Shown: positions 32,512 to 41,158, numbered from the stretch's first letter. The stretch is DNA of 64,000 bases from Alistipes muris (GCF_943193205.1 NZ_CALPDD010000002.1:124001-188000); one strand, 5' to 3'. The notes: generated from the sequence alone by a model not told the origin. A program made the numbers and translations.

Positions 32512-33657
32512 CTACAAATGCTTGATGAGTTTGCTCACCGCGAGGGCGAAATGGGTGAAGACGATGGTCGGGTTGCCGTTCTGCGACAACTGCGCCGAAG
32601 CGCTCTCGATCTGGGCGATGAGCGGCTCGATGTTGCGCGAATCGACGAACGGCGCGAACTTGGAACAGAACGCCAGCTCCTCGCCCCAAAGGTAACCGAC
32701 CTCGGGAATGGCGGCGTGGAGCATGAAACTTTCGCGCAGGAGCCGTGCGGCGTCGAGCAGGAAAGCCCGCTGCTGCTCGCGCGAGAACTGGGCGGCCTCC
32801 TCGGCCCAGGCGACGAGTTCGAGGTGCTTGTCGTTGTAACTCAAACGCATCAGCGAACAGAAAAGCCCGAAATTCTCGTGACGCAGAGCGTCGTTCTCCC
32901 CGGCGGCCAAGTGCTGCAACTCCAACAGACTGCCCCCGGCGAGCCGGGCCATACTGCGCGCCTGGACGGGGTCGGTGACGCCGCTGTCGAAGGCGGCGCG
33001 CTCCAAAACCGCGGGCGCGATACGCGGCACAGCGACCTCCTGCGTACGCGAGAGGATGGTGGGCAGCAAACGGTCGGGCCGCTCGGAAACAAGGATGAAG
33101 AGCGTGCGCTCCCAAGGCTCTTCGAGAATCTTGAGAATCTTGTTGGCGGCCTCCTCGTTCATAGCCTCGGGCAACCACACGAGCATGACCTTATAATCGG
33201 CCTCGAAACTCTTGAAAGAGAGCTTGCGGATGATTTCGTCGGCCTCGCGGGCGGAAATCATCCCCTTGAGCGTCTTGCCGAGGTCGAGCCTGTCGTACCA
33301 ATCCTGCGGCGAAACGTACCCGCGGCGCTCGGCGAACAACTCGCGGAAACGGGGCAGAAACTCGTCGCTCAACATGACCTCGCCGGACTTCTTGCCCTGC
33401 TTGTTGACGGGAAAAACCAGATGGAAGTCGGGGTGGGCCAAAGCGGCGATCTGCCTGCAATCGGGACACTCGCCGCACGAATCGCCGTCGTGGCGATGGC
33501 GGCAGCAAAGATACTGCACGTAAGCGACGGCCAACGCCAACGACCCGGCCCCGGCGGCCCCCGTAAACAACTGGGCATGGCTGACCCGCCCGGTATCGAC
33601 CGAACGCGCCAAATGCCGCTTGAGCTCCTCCTGCCCTATGATGTCGGCGAAACGCAC
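32512..33657 (-). CDS. holB: DNA polymerase III delta-prime subunit
   Basis: A 381-residue clamp-loader subunit. N-terminal IIGQEELKRHLARSVDTGR and HAQLF; the P-loop is degenerate (GAAGAGSL, no lysine), as expected for the non-ATP-binding delta-prime stator. A zinc module is present (CC at 51-52, Cys61, Cys64, Cys67). KILEEPWERTLFILVSER and SRTQ are family motifs. It starts 9 bases after the flippase stop. The promoter of this run is probably that of the flippase at 35155-35162. Confidence 0.9.
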   Translation of the reverse strand: MRFADIIGQEELKRHLARSVDTGRVSHAQLFTGAAGAGSLALAVAYVQYLCCRHRHDGDSCGECPDCRQIAALAHPDFHLVFPVNKQGKKSGEVMLSDEFLPRFRELFAERRGYVSPQDWYDRLDLGKTLKGMISAREADEIIRKLSFKSFEADYKVMLVWLPEAMNEEAANKILKILEEPWERTLFILVSERPDRLLPTILSRTQEVAVPRIAPAVLERAAFDSGVTDPVQARSMARLAGGSLLELQHLAAGENDALRHENFGLFCSLMRLSYNDKHLELVAWAEEAAQFSREQQRAFLLDAARLLRESFMLHAAIPEVGYLWGEELAFCSKFAPFVDSRNIEPLIAQIESASAQLSQNGNPTIVFTHFALAVSKLIKHL

Positions 33658-33666
33658 CTTTCTGTT

Positions 33667-35136
33667 CTACTTTTTTCTGAGCGCGGCCCGCACCAACGCC
33701 CCGACGTCGATATGCTCGCGCCGGACGAGGTAGGCCGAATAGCCCGCAAACAACACTATATTGAACGCATAACCCGCAAACATATTGCCGATGCGGGCCG
33801 CGAACGATTCGGCGACGAAGAAGACGCCCAAAGCGACGACGACGAACTCGCCGATACGCCCCCACTCGTAAGGAGTGGGAAAGAAACGCCTGTTGAGCCA
33901 CCAACTGACGGCGACCATGACCGACTCGCTGGCGAGCCGGGCCCAGGCGGCCCCGAAATAACCCCACAAGGGGATGAACCAAAAACCGAACAGGAGCATG
34001 GCGGCCAAACCGGACCCGGTGACGACGATGGCGAGCGGAGTACGCTCCTCGCGCTTGTACCAGAACGAAAGGTTGAGCCACACCCCCGTGAGAACGTTGG
34101 CGCCGAGCACGACGGGCAGGATATGGATGCCCTCGCGGAAATCGCGCCCGACAATCAAGGCGAAGAAATCGCGGAACAAGGCGATGCCCAGAAAGATGAG
34201 CATCGACGCCATGACGTAGTACTTGAGCGCCGCGGCGTTCATCCGCACGAAATCGGACTTCCGGAAATTGGAGAGGAAGAACGGCTCGGCGGCGAGGCGG
34301 TACATCTGGTAAAAGAGCATCATGACGACGGCGATTTTGGTGATGGCGCCGTAGACCCCCAGCTGGGCCATCGCCCCGGCGGGAACCAGATATTTGATCA
34401 ACTGACGGTCGATGAACTCGTTGGCCGTACCTGCGAGCCCGCCTATCAAGAGCGGCAGGGAATAGGCGAAGATGACGGCCAGCAACGCCCAATCGACGCG
34501 CGGCACGGTCCGGTCGACGGTGGAGAGGATGACGCACCATGTGGCGACGCTGGCGGCGAGGTTGGCGACGAAGACCCACCCGACCCCGAACTCGGACGCA
34601 AAGAGCCCGGCGGCCCCGAACGCAAACGCGAGAGCGACATTCAACACGACGTTCAACGCCTTGATGCCGACGAACGTAAGCGACCGCCCCTGCTCGCGGA
34701 GCCGCGAAAAGGGAATGCAGGCCCACACGTCGAAAAGGATGATGGCCCCGACCCAGACGACATACTCGGGATGGGCGGCGTAGGCCTCGCCCATGACGCG
34801 GGAAAGGGAACCGCGGAACCCGACGACGAACACGAAAAAGACGAGCGCGGCGAGCGACGTGATGCCCCATGTGGTGGCGAACAAACGCCGTTTGGCCGCG
34901 ATGACATCGCTCCCGGCCTGGTCGGCCTTGGCGGAGAAACGGAAATAGCTGGACTCCATCCCCATGGTCAGCAGCGTGAGCGCCAGGGGGATGAGGGCAT
35001 AGACATCGGTGACGATACCGTAGGTCTCCTGCCCGAAAATACGGGTATAGTAAGGCGTGAGCAGATAGCTCAGAAACCGCACCACGATGGTGCTGATGCC
35101 GTAGACGGCCGTCTGTTTCGCCAGTTTTTCGAGCAT
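33667..35136 (-). CDS. Polysaccharide/lipid flippase of the MOP superfamily
   Basis: A 489-residue integral membrane protein with about 14 hydrophobic segments, beginning LAKQTAVYGISTIVVRFLSY and YYTRIFGQETYGIV, the Wzx/MATE-like pattern of lipopolysaccharide flippases. It would flip an undecaprenyl-linked glycan across the inner membrane; the sugar is unknown because no glycan cluster is attached. First gene of a run of nine co-directional, closely spaced genes (flippase, holB, folK, two lipoproteins, OMP, rbfA, permease, DUF4296) with few gaps, transcribed from the repeat-associated promoter just upstream. Confidence 0.86.
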   Translation of the reverse strand: MLEKLAKQTAVYGISTIVVRFLSYLLTPYYTRIFGQETYGIVTDVYALIPLALTLLTMGMESSYFRFSAKADQAGSDVIAAKRRLFATTWGITSLAALVFFVFVVGFRGSLSRVMGEAYAAHPEYVVWVGAIILFDVWACIPFSRLREQGRSLTFVGIKALNVVLNVALAFAFGAAGLFASEFGVGWVFVANLAASVATWCVILSTVDRTVPRVDWALLAVIFAYSLPLLIGGLAGTANEFIDRQLIKYLVPAGAMAQLGVYGAITKIAVVMMLFYQMYRLAAEPFFLSNFRKSDFVRMNAAALKYYVMASMLIFLGIALFRDFFALIVGRDFREGIHILPVVLGANVLTGVWLNLSFWYKREERTPLAIVVTGSGLAAMLLFGFWFIPLWGYFGAAWARLASESVMVAVSWWLNRRFFPTPYEWGRIGEFVVVALGVFFVAESFAARIGNMFAGYAFNIVLFAGYSAYLVRREHIDVGALVRAALRKK

Positions 35137-35154
35137 GGAAAAAGGTTAACTTGG

Positions 35155-35162
35155 CAAAGATA
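35155..35162 (-). promoter_or_regulatory. -7 element TATCTTTG for the flippase operon
   Basis: A perfect TAnnTTTG on the minus strand, 18 bases before the flippase ATG; a CTTG lies 20 bases upstream of it. The box is the outer edge of hairpin repeat 1, and its decayed copy TATCTTTA occurs in repeat 3 (35295-35302). Confidence 0.6.
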
Positions 35163-35357
35163 CGAATAAGCGAGAGCAAAAGCAAGTTCACTTGCATTTT
35201 GCCGAGCATGAGTATCTTCGGCGAAGCCAAAGTGCGCAAGTCGAACGCAATGCCAAATTTATTTGAGCATTGCTGAGACGAAGCCTATCTTCTGTAAAGA
35301 TACGAATAAGCCGAATACAAAACCAAACTTGTTTGGATTTTGTTGAGGCGAAGTATC
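35157..35357. repeat. Three tandem hairpin repeats with compensatory stems
   Basis: Repeats 1 and 3 share an outer frame, AAAGATACGAATAAGC at 35157 and 35297 closing with GTATCTTC at 35212 and 35353. The inner stems differ in sequence but still pair: GCAAAAGCAAGT with ACTTGC-A-TTTTGC (35176-35202) and ACAAAACCAAAC with GTTTGG-A-TTTTGT (35317-35343). A middle repeat without the outer frame pairs GCAATGCCAAAT with ATTTGAGCATTGC (35247-35273). This fills much of the 371-base gap 35137-35507; no gene is seen in it. Confidence 0.8.
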
Positions 35358-35374
35358 TTCAGGTGGCAACGACT

Positions 35375-35446
35375 TGTCATGTTGAGCGATAGCGCAACAT
35401 CTGTGCAGTCAAACGATATGGATTCTTCGCTGTACTCAGAATGACA
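35375..35446. repeat. REP-like dispersed repeat, copy 1
   Basis: Begins TGTCATGTTGAGCG and ends CTCAGAATGACA, terminal inverted repeats over 72 bases, with GGATTCTTCGCT inside. Related copies lie at 37568-37732 and 42123-42182. This TGTCATTCTGAGCGAAG-type element is widespread in bacterial genomes as I recall. Confidence 0.75.
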
Positions 35447-35472
35447 AAGGAAAACGCACGAAACGGCAAAAA

Positions 35473-35507
35473 CCTTTCGCTTTTCTCTTTTCACCCTTCA
35501 CTTTGAC
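35473..35507. repeat. Heptad array at the 3 prime end of corA
   Basis: CCTTTCG, CTTTTCT, CTTTTCA, CCCTTCA, CTTTGAC, in phase and ending exactly at the corA stop codon (35508-35510). Confidence 0.7.
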
Positions 35508-36491
35508 TTACAGCCACTTCTTGTAACGGAAATACCAGATGGTAAGTCCCGAACAAAAGATCATGAGCCCGATGGCGAAGAGGTAACCCACGGGAACGAC
35601 CCACCCGTTAGGCAGCGTGAGGTGCCAGTCGAGCTCGGGCATGTACTTGAAATTCATGCCGTAAATCGAAGCGATGAGCGTAGCGGGCAGGAAGATGACG
35701 GCGGCCACGGAGAAAATCTTGACGATTTCGTTCTGCTCGATGTTGATGAGACCCAACGCGGCGTCCTGGATGTAGTCGAGACGCTGGAACGAAAAATCGG
35801 CGTGGTTGATAAGCGAATTGACGTCCTTGATCATCAACTGCAACCGGGGATAGATGTCGTTGGGGAAACGCTCGGAACGCAGGATGCCCGAGAGGACGCG
35901 CTGACGGTCGAAGATATTCTCGCGCAACGACATGGTACTCTCCTGCAAGGCGCTGATGCGGTGCAGCACCTCCTTGTCGATGGTATCCTCGGAATTGATG
36001 GCCTTGGAAAGCGAAGCGACCTGCTTGGAAACGAGCTCGACCATGTCGGCGTCGAAGTCGATGCGCACCTCCAGCAACGAAATGAAGAGGTGGTAACCCG
36101 TCGGATAACTCCGGTAATTCATCTGCAAACGCTTCTCGGTCTCGCGGAACGTGCGCGACTCGGCCCCGCGGACAGAGACGAGGACCCCCTCGTTGGAGAT
36201 GATGAACGAAACGGGCTCAACGACGAACGAATCGCCCGTAGGCACGAAGAAATTGGAGTTGGAGACGATGGCGTTCTCGCTCTCGGAATACTTGGAAGTC
36301 GATTCGATCTCCTCGACCTGCTGCTTGGTCTGGAGACTGATCTCCATGAAGTTCTCGACGGCCTTCTGCTCCTTGATGGTGGGAAGCAACATGTCGATCC
36401 ACAGGATGTCGTCGTAGCCGAGCTCGTCGAAGAGCCGGGTGTCGGCATTGCGGATGATTTTGTTATACTGCTTGAGGTAGATGGTAATCAT
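35508..36491 (-). CDS. corA: CorA-type magnesium/cobalt channel
   Basis: A 327-residue CorA: a large cytoplasmic N-terminal alpha/beta domain, a long pore helix (about 240-275) and two C-terminal TM helices. The selectivity signature YGMNF places GMN at 278-280; the periplasmic loop is KYMPELDWHLTLP and the C-terminus is basic (YKKWL). It takes up Mg2+ down the membrane potential and closes when Mg2+ is high. The gene has its own promoter 375 bases upstream, leaving an exceptionally long leader (36492-36860). Confidence 0.95.
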   Translation of the reverse strand: MITIYLKQYNKIIRNADTRLFDELGYDDILWIDMLLPTIKEQKAVENFMEISLQTKQQVEEIESTSKYSESENAIVSNSNFFVPTGDSFVVEPVSFIISNEGVLVSVRGAESRTFRETEKRLQMNYRSYPTGYHLFISLLEVRIDFDADMVELVSKQVASLSKAINSEDTIDKEVLHRISALQESTMSLRENIFDRQRVLSGILRSERFPNDIYPRLQLMIKDVNSLINHADFSFQRLDYIQDAALGLINIEQNEIVKIFSVAAVIFLPATLIASIYGMNFKYMPELDWHLTLPNGWVVPVGYLFAIGLMIFCSGLTIWYFRYKKWL

Positions 36492-36860
36492 GAAAAGGGC
36501 TCTCTGAAAGGTTGTGGAATCCGTGGGCGAAGAGAGGCGGGCATCCGGCCCGCAAAGCTCTTCAGCCGGGATTGGCCCTCGGAGCCACCTTCAGCCCCCG
36601 GTCCCAGCACGCGAGAAGCGCCTGCCGCCGCTGCCGTCCGAACAACGTGTCCCGACGCTGCGGCGCGCAAGAACCCGGCCGCGCGAACGGAAGCGCGGAA
36701 AAACAACGGACGAAAAGGAGGGGGAGGGACAACGGTCGGGCGGCACGCAGGCTACCTGCATGCTGTGCGCCGCAAAGCGCCGGCATTGTGCCGGAACACG
36801 ACGCAAAGGCTATACGCGGAACTATGACCATCGTCCATAAGGGATAAACAGCGTTGGTTA
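36492..36860 (-). ncRNA. Long GC-rich structured leader of corA (candidate)
   Basis: A stretch of 369 bases between the corA start and its probable promoter, with no good open frame on the sense strand. Read on the minus strand it contains several strong local hairpins, for example GGCACAATGCC (near 36780-36800), GCGCTTTGCGGCGC just below it, and GCAGGTAGCCTGC near 36750. It does not match any RNA family I can name, including the M-box pattern I know. A cis-acting Mg2+ or stress sensor is the inference. Confidence 0.35.
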
Positions 36861-36866
36861 ATGCGA

Positions 36867-36874
36867 CAAAGTTA
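36867..36874 (-). promoter_or_regulatory. -7 element TAACTTTG for corA
   Basis: A perfect TAnnTTTG on the minus strand inside an A/T-rich patch (36860-36915) that also has TATACAAAA twice. TTTTG lies 24 bases upstream, a little long. Confidence 0.5.
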
Positions 36875-36926
36875 TACAAAAATCGGTAGCTTTTTATACA
36901 AAACCGTCAAAAAAACCGCCCGAAAA

Positions 36927-36959
36927 CTTGACAAAGGGGGTATCGCCGTTATATATTTG
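36927..36959 (+). promoter_or_regulatory. Strong promoter with no clear gene behind it
   Basis: CTTGACA (from 36927), 21-base spacer from CTTG, then TATATTTG (36952-36959), the best promoter in the window. Transcription would start near 36966 and run rightward into 825 bases without a convincing gene, then the phage cassette. Confidence 0.65.
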
Positions 36960-36997
36960 CACCGCGGTTCCGACACAGCCCCGGGCCCGGGGACGAA

Positions 36998-37083
36998 TTA
37001 TCCACACACACGAAAGATTGGTTCTCAATCCGTTGGCCGCAATCATCAACACTTATTGACATTCTGTCGCCAGGTTATCGACA
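36998..37083 (+). other. Cluster of DnaA-box-like sites
   Basis: TTATCCACA (36998-37006) is an exact DnaA box. TTATTGACA (37053-37061) and TTATCGACA (37075-37083) differ at one or two positions, and TTGTCCACA lies further right at 37261-37269. Next to an A/T-rich patch and divergent promoters. It could be an origin, a DnaA-titration or DnaA-regulated promoter site, or chance. Confidence 0.35.
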
Positions 37084-37567
37084 CACGCTGCCTGCCGTTG
37101 CCGCTTCTCCGGACCGCCATGCCGGACCTGCAAATTCCTGCTCTTTTCTGCTCTTTCGCAATGCAGCCGGTGCGCAAATCGGCGACCCTACTTGCAGCCA
37201 TTCGGCGGCGCGTCTGAGGTTCTTGTCTGCAATCTTGTATCTGCGGTCTTATAGTCGGTCTTGTCCACAACCTTATTTGCGACCCTGCCGCGCCCTGTCT
37301 GTGTCCGACAAAAGACAGAACGGGACGCTTCGTACCCCTGAATTCGCCGAAAAAGTCCTGCTAAGGCATAATCGAACCTGTTCTTAAACCAAGCATTGCG
37401 CCACAAAGCGGCAGACCAGCCGCATTCCCAAACGGCAAAAGCGCCGCCCTTTTTTCACCTTGAACCCCTTTTCGAGGGCTTGACATGTCGGCGCGATGAA
37501 CGCGGAGCCCGGCTCGCACTTGGAGCGCGACCGCCCCAGCCGGGCCTGCGAGTGGTTGCGGCGGCAT

Positions 37568-37732
37568 ATGTCATTCTGAACGAAGTGAACCGACGAACGA
37601 AGCATGTGCAGAGACTGCTTGCAGGCTATGCCATGCAAGGAGGAGGTCAACAAGCGCAGCGCAAGTTAAGAATCTATTTTATAGAAAAGCAGATTCTTCG
37701 TCAAGGCTTCGCCTTTCCTCAGAATGACAAGG
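37568..37732. repeat. REP-like dispersed repeat, copy 2, split by an insert
   Basis: Left end TGTCATTCTGAACGAAG (from 37568), right end AGATTCTTCG...CTCAGAATGACA (ending 37732). Between them is the 25-base sequence shared with 12105-12130 and unrelated bases, so the element is about twice the length of the other copies. Confidence 0.65.
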
Positions 37733-37746
37733 CGACTACAGTTGAC

Positions 37747-37788
37747 CTTCTCACCTTTCACTTTCTACTTTTCACTTTTCACCTTAAA
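37747..37788. repeat. Heptad array before the first cassette gene
   Basis: CTTCTCA, CCTTTCA, CTTTCTA, CTTTTCA, CTTTTCA, CCTTAAA, six units in phase, ending two bases before the ATG at 37791. Confidence 0.75.
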
Positions 37789-37790
37789 AC

Positions 37791-38765
37791 ATGCTATCCT
37801 TCACCACCCAACCCGCAGACTGCGTGCCTGCGGGACAACGAGCCGAATACCGTCTTACGTGCGACCCGGCGCAGACGGCCGACATCCGGATAACGGATTC
37901 GCAGACGGACGAGCTGCTGGGCACCAAACGTTTCGTCGACGTAGCGGAAGCCGTGTTCGATGCCGCGCCCATAGTCCGGCGGCACATCGCGTTCGCCCCC
38001 GAATCCGGCACCGCCACGGGGTTCATCGCGAACACCGACCGGATACGCAGCGTAAAGGTCGCCGCCGCACCGACCGACGCCCCCGCCCAAGCGGTCGTCT
38101 CCTCCGCCAGCGTGTACTACGCCGCCACCGAAGCTGCACCGATTCCGTCGCTGCTGACTGCCATGCCGCTCCAGCGGCTGCTCGCGCCCGGCGAACAAGA
38201 CGAAATCACGCTGCTGAAATACGGTCTGCTGCGGATGACCGTCATGGCCAAGGGACCCGCCGGAGAACGGACGCAGAACTACACCAGCACCTCCACGCCC
38301 ATCCACCTGTTCCGGCTCTGCGCCGACGATTTCCCCGACGCTGAACAGCTCACCCTCGATTTCGCCGGGATCGGAACGATAGTCTACACGACAGCGCCGA
38401 AACCCCACGATGCCTGCCGCCTTGCCTGGCGAAGCCGCGTCGGGTCGCTGGAACACTACACCTTCCCCACCGAAGTCTGCGCCACGGTCGAAGCGTCGAA
38501 AACCCGGATATGCGGTCCCGACGGATATTCGACGACGGCCAGCACGGAAAAACGCCGCACCCGTCTCCGCTCGGCCTACGAAACGCGCACCGCGGCCGAA
38601 GCGCTGGCGGAAATCGTCGCTTCACCGCAGGTGTGGCGGGTGGCGGGCGGGCGCTACGAACCCGTCGACGTAGTGACCGACACGGCCGTGCTCCAGCGCC
38701 AGGGGGTGCTGAACATGCTGGAAATCGAAATCCGCCCCTGCAAAACCGACCGGCCATGGAGATGA
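37791..38765 (+). CDS. Phage tail-associated protein (tentative)
   Basis: A 324-residue protein with no firm family. It starts MLSFTTQPADCVPAGQRAEY and looks beta-rich; RLAWRSRVGSLEHYTFPTEV resembles a motif (W-x-G-x-x-x-YTF) that I associate with tail proteins in Bacteroidota phages. The next gene begins inside its stop codon. Its place at the head of a cassette of phage head and tail genes is the main evidence. No signal peptide. The heptad array ends directly before its start. Confidence 0.5.
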   Translation: MLSFTTQPADCVPAGQRAEYRLTCDPAQTADIRITDSQTDELLGTKRFVDVAEAVFDAAPIVRRHIAFAPESGTATGFIANTDRIRSVKVAAAPTDAPAQAVVSSASVYYAATEAAPIPSLLTAMPLQRLLAPGEQDEITLLKYGLLRMTVMAKGPAGERTQNYTSTSTPIHLFRLCADDFPDAEQLTLDFAGIGTIVYTTAPKPHDACRLAWRSRVGSLEHYTFPTEVCATVEASKTRICGPDGYSTTASTEKRRTRLRSAYETRTAAEALAEIVASPQVWRVAGGRYEPVDVVTDTAVLQRQGVLNMLEIEIRPCKTDRPWR

Positions 38766-41128
38766 CGGTGCAACTCCGCATAGACGGTCGGCCCTGCGAC
38801 CTCGGGCCGGGACCCTGCGCCGTACCGGGCTATTCGGCCGCCCGGACGAGCGACCCGGACGCCTGCCGCGAAGGCCGCAGGATGCAGCTCGCCATTCCGC
38901 CCACCCCGCGCAACCGCACCCTGCTGGGCGACCCTCGCGACCCGCACACGGGGAGCCGCTTCAATGCCGCCCTGCACACGGCGACGATAACGGCCGAAGA
39001 CGCCGTGCTGCTGGAAGGCACGGTCCGCCTGCTGGCGGCATCGGACGAAGCGTTCACCCTCGAAATCCGCGACGGCGGAGCGGGCTGGGCGGAACGGGCG
39101 GCGCGGCGGATGTTCAACACGCTGGGAATCGACTACCTCAACCCGCTTTCGGCCGAGACGGTCCGCCGAAGCTGGACCGACGACGCGCCCGTCAAGTTCT
39201 TTCCCATCCACCGCGACGAATACCCGCAGCTCAACAACCCGCAGGACCTGCTCCCGGCCGAACGGCTGCTGACGGTCGACGACTACCACCCGTTTCTCCA
39301 CGTCGTCACCCTCGTGGAGCGGATGTTCGAGGAAGCGGGCTACCGGATCGAAAGCGCCTTTTTCGCCACGCCGTTCTTCCGGTCGCTCTACATGAGCGGC
39401 GCCTACCCCTCGCGCGACACCTCCGCCGCCACGGCCCGGATGGGTTTCTTCGCCCGGCGGCTGGCCCCGGCGACCGCCACGGCGAGCCCGGCCGGAATGG
39501 TCTACGCCGACCCCAAGGCGTCGGTCAACACGGTGGGCAACATCGTCGACACGGCCACGCCCCAGACGACCGACGCCGACGGCGAAGCGATTCCCGAACT
39601 CTGCAACAACGGCGGCTCGTTCGGCCTGACGAACGGAATGATCCGCTTCACCCCGCCGACGCAGGTGAGCGCCGGGTTCGAGTACTACCTCAAGTACACC
39701 ACCGACCACCGGATAGCAAGCCGCACGCAGCTCCGGGGATTCGACACGGTGTACCTGGGGCCGGGGTCGCGGCTGAACTTCACGCTGGCCAACCGCTACG
39801 AAGACCGCCGCCCGGCGATGCGGGCCAATTACGCCTACCGCATCGTAGTCTTCGGCCACACCGCGGGCAGCCAATACCGGCTGACCTGCACCCTCGACGG
39901 CGTCGCCGGAGCGGCATGGACCACCTTTTCGGGCCGCTCGGCACGGGTTGCGAGCCCGGTATCGGGGAATCCGGCGAACCCCGTTCTGTGGGTCATGCGC
40001 GACGGGCTGTGGACCCGCTACGCGGAAGACTGGGCGCTTTACGACGGCAACGTGGAGGAGACGGGGCAGACGACCGTCGAACTGCGGGTCCGCACAGCCG
40101 CGGAACTCGTCTCGCCTGCATCGCCCAAGTATTTCTACGCCATCAACTTCTCGGGCGCCGAGGCGGGCATGGCACTGACCCTCCACAAGGAATGCTCGCT
40201 GCGGCCCTGCTTCCTTTCGAGCCCGGGCTACGGGTCGGTGCTGCGCTTCGCCGACGTCGCCCAGCACCGCATCCGCCAATCGGAACTGCTCGAAGCGCTG
40301 GCCCACCTGTTCAACCTGCGGTTCTACACCGAGGAAGCCACCCGGCGGGTCTTCATCGAACCTGCCGACGGCTTCTACGGAAGCGGTCCCGAAGCCGACT
40401 GGCGCACCAAAACCGATTTCTCGCAGCCCGTGGTACTCGAAGAAATCGCGCCGCAGATCCACGAAGTGCGCACGTGGTGCTACCAGGAGGGCGACGGAGC
40501 CGTGAAACGCTACGAAAGCGACGCCGACACCGCATTCGGAGCGTGGAGCGTCCGCACCGACAGCTGCGCGGCCAAGCAGGGCGAACGGACCGAACGCAAC
40601 CCGCTGTTCGGCCCCACGCTCAACAGCACGGGACACTACCGCAACGCCCCGGCGGCGCAGCTGATGCAGGTGGGCGACCGCGACGATGCCGCGCAGGACG
40701 GCACCAACTTCACGCCCCGCATCGTGCGCTACATGGGGATGCACCCGCTGCCCGACGGCCAGCGGTGGGGCTACCCGCTCCACGCGGCGGAATATCCGCT
40801 GGCAGCGTTCCACTTTGCGGGCGACGCCACCGGCGAACCATTCACACTCTGCTTCGAGGACCGAGACGGCGCGCAGGGACTGCACCGCTACTACGACCGC
40901 CAGACGACGCAGGAAGCGACCCGCCAACGGATCAGCCTCTCGCTGCGGCTGGCGCCCGACGAATTCGCGGCGCTCCTGGCTCCGGGAACGGGCGCACCGG
41001 ACATCCGGTCGGTCTTCCTGCTCGACACGGGCGGCGACACGGTCCGGGCGACGCTCCACGCCGTCGGCGACTACGACCCCGCCGCAGGCTCGGTCCGCTG
41101 TACGTTCACCCGCCTGCCGGAAGACTGA
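38756..41128 (+). CDS. Large phage tail-tip/baseplate-like protein
   Basis: About 790 residues (start at 38756, MEMTVQLRI; or 38762, MTVQLRI, which overlaps the previous stop as ATGA). The opening has a pattern seen in tail-hub proteins of Bacteroidota phages: an early strand LRIDGRPCDLG, then IPPTPRNRTLLGDPRDPHTG and FNAALHTATITAEDAVLLEGTV-like strands. Later, ELLEALAHLFNLRFYTEEAT followed by VFIEPADGFYG matches the FNL...IEP..DFY motif of such proteins. No enzymatic motif is seen. It is the largest gene of the cassette and has host-like codon use. Confidence 0.6.
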   Translation: MEMTVQLRIDGRPCDLGPGPCAVPGYSAARTSDPDACREGRRMQLAIPPTPRNRTLLGDPRDPHTGSRFNAALHTATITAEDAVLLEGTVRLLAASDEAFTLEIRDGGAGWAERAARRMFNTLGIDYLNPLSAETVRRSWTDDAPVKFFPIHRDEYPQLNNPQDLLPAERLLTVDDYHPFLHVVTLVERMFEEAGYRIESAFFATPFFRSLYMSGAYPSRDTSAATARMGFFARRLAPATATASPAGMVYADPKASVNTVGNIVDTATPQTTDADGEAIPELCNNGGSFGLTNGMIRFTPPTQVSAGFEYYLKYTTDHRIASRTQLRGFDTVYLGPGSRLNFTLANRYEDRRPAMRANYAYRIVVFGHTAGSQYRLTCTLDGVAGAAWTTFSGRSARVASPVSGNPANPVLWVMRDGLWTRYAEDWALYDGNVEETGQTTVELRVRTAAELVSPASPKYFYAINFSGAEAGMALTLHKECSLRPCFLSSPGYGSVLRFADVAQHRIRQSELLEALAHLFNLRFYTEEATRRVFIEPADGFYGSGPEADWRTKTDFSQPVVLEEIAPQIHEVRTWCYQEGDGAVKRYESDADTAFGAWSVRTDSCAAKQGERTERNPLFGPTLNSTGHYRNAPAAQLMQVGDRDDAAQDGTNFTPRIVRYMGMHPLPDGQRWGYPLHAAEYPLAAFHFAGDATGEPFTLCFEDRDGAQGLHRYYDRQTTQEATRQRISLSLRLAPDEFAALLAPGTGAPDIRSVFLLDTGGDTVRATLHAVGDYDPAAGSVRCTFTRLPED

Positions 41129-41158
41129 AAACAAACCCTTTACAAAACCTCAAAAAAA

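Larger units (their letters stand above)
36966..37790 (+). other. Gene-free repeat-rich interval
   Basis: No frame here has the length, codon pattern or conservation features of the neighbouring genes. It contains DnaA-box-like sites (36998-37083, 37261-37269), a degenerate 12-14 base repeat with units like TCTTGTATCTGCGG (37220-37280), a minus-strand relic of the element core (GAGGGCTTGAC near 37475-37487), a long REP-like copy and a heptad array just before the next start. An untranslated RNA from the promoter at 36927 cannot be excluded. Confidence 0.5.

Noticed and set aside
13000-36500. An apparent block in which the plus strand is A-rich over T, suggesting an inverted segment bounded by repeats.
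   Set aside because: I hand-counted bases in about twenty 60-base lines. Values fluctuated strongly, and several lines outside the block (for example in the MATE and mraY regions) had the same sign. It needs a real skew computation, so no claim is made.
36488-37567. Several short open frames in the gene-free interval.
   Set aside because: They are frames in GC-rich sequence without starts, codon bias or recognisable protein features; two overlap the corA leader on either strand.
36492-37790. RNase P RNA, tmRNA, SRP RNA or 6S RNA in the gene-free interval.
   Set aside because: I looked for their conserved boxes on both strands (for example GGAAAGTCCGG, GGAAGGAAGCAGC) and found none.
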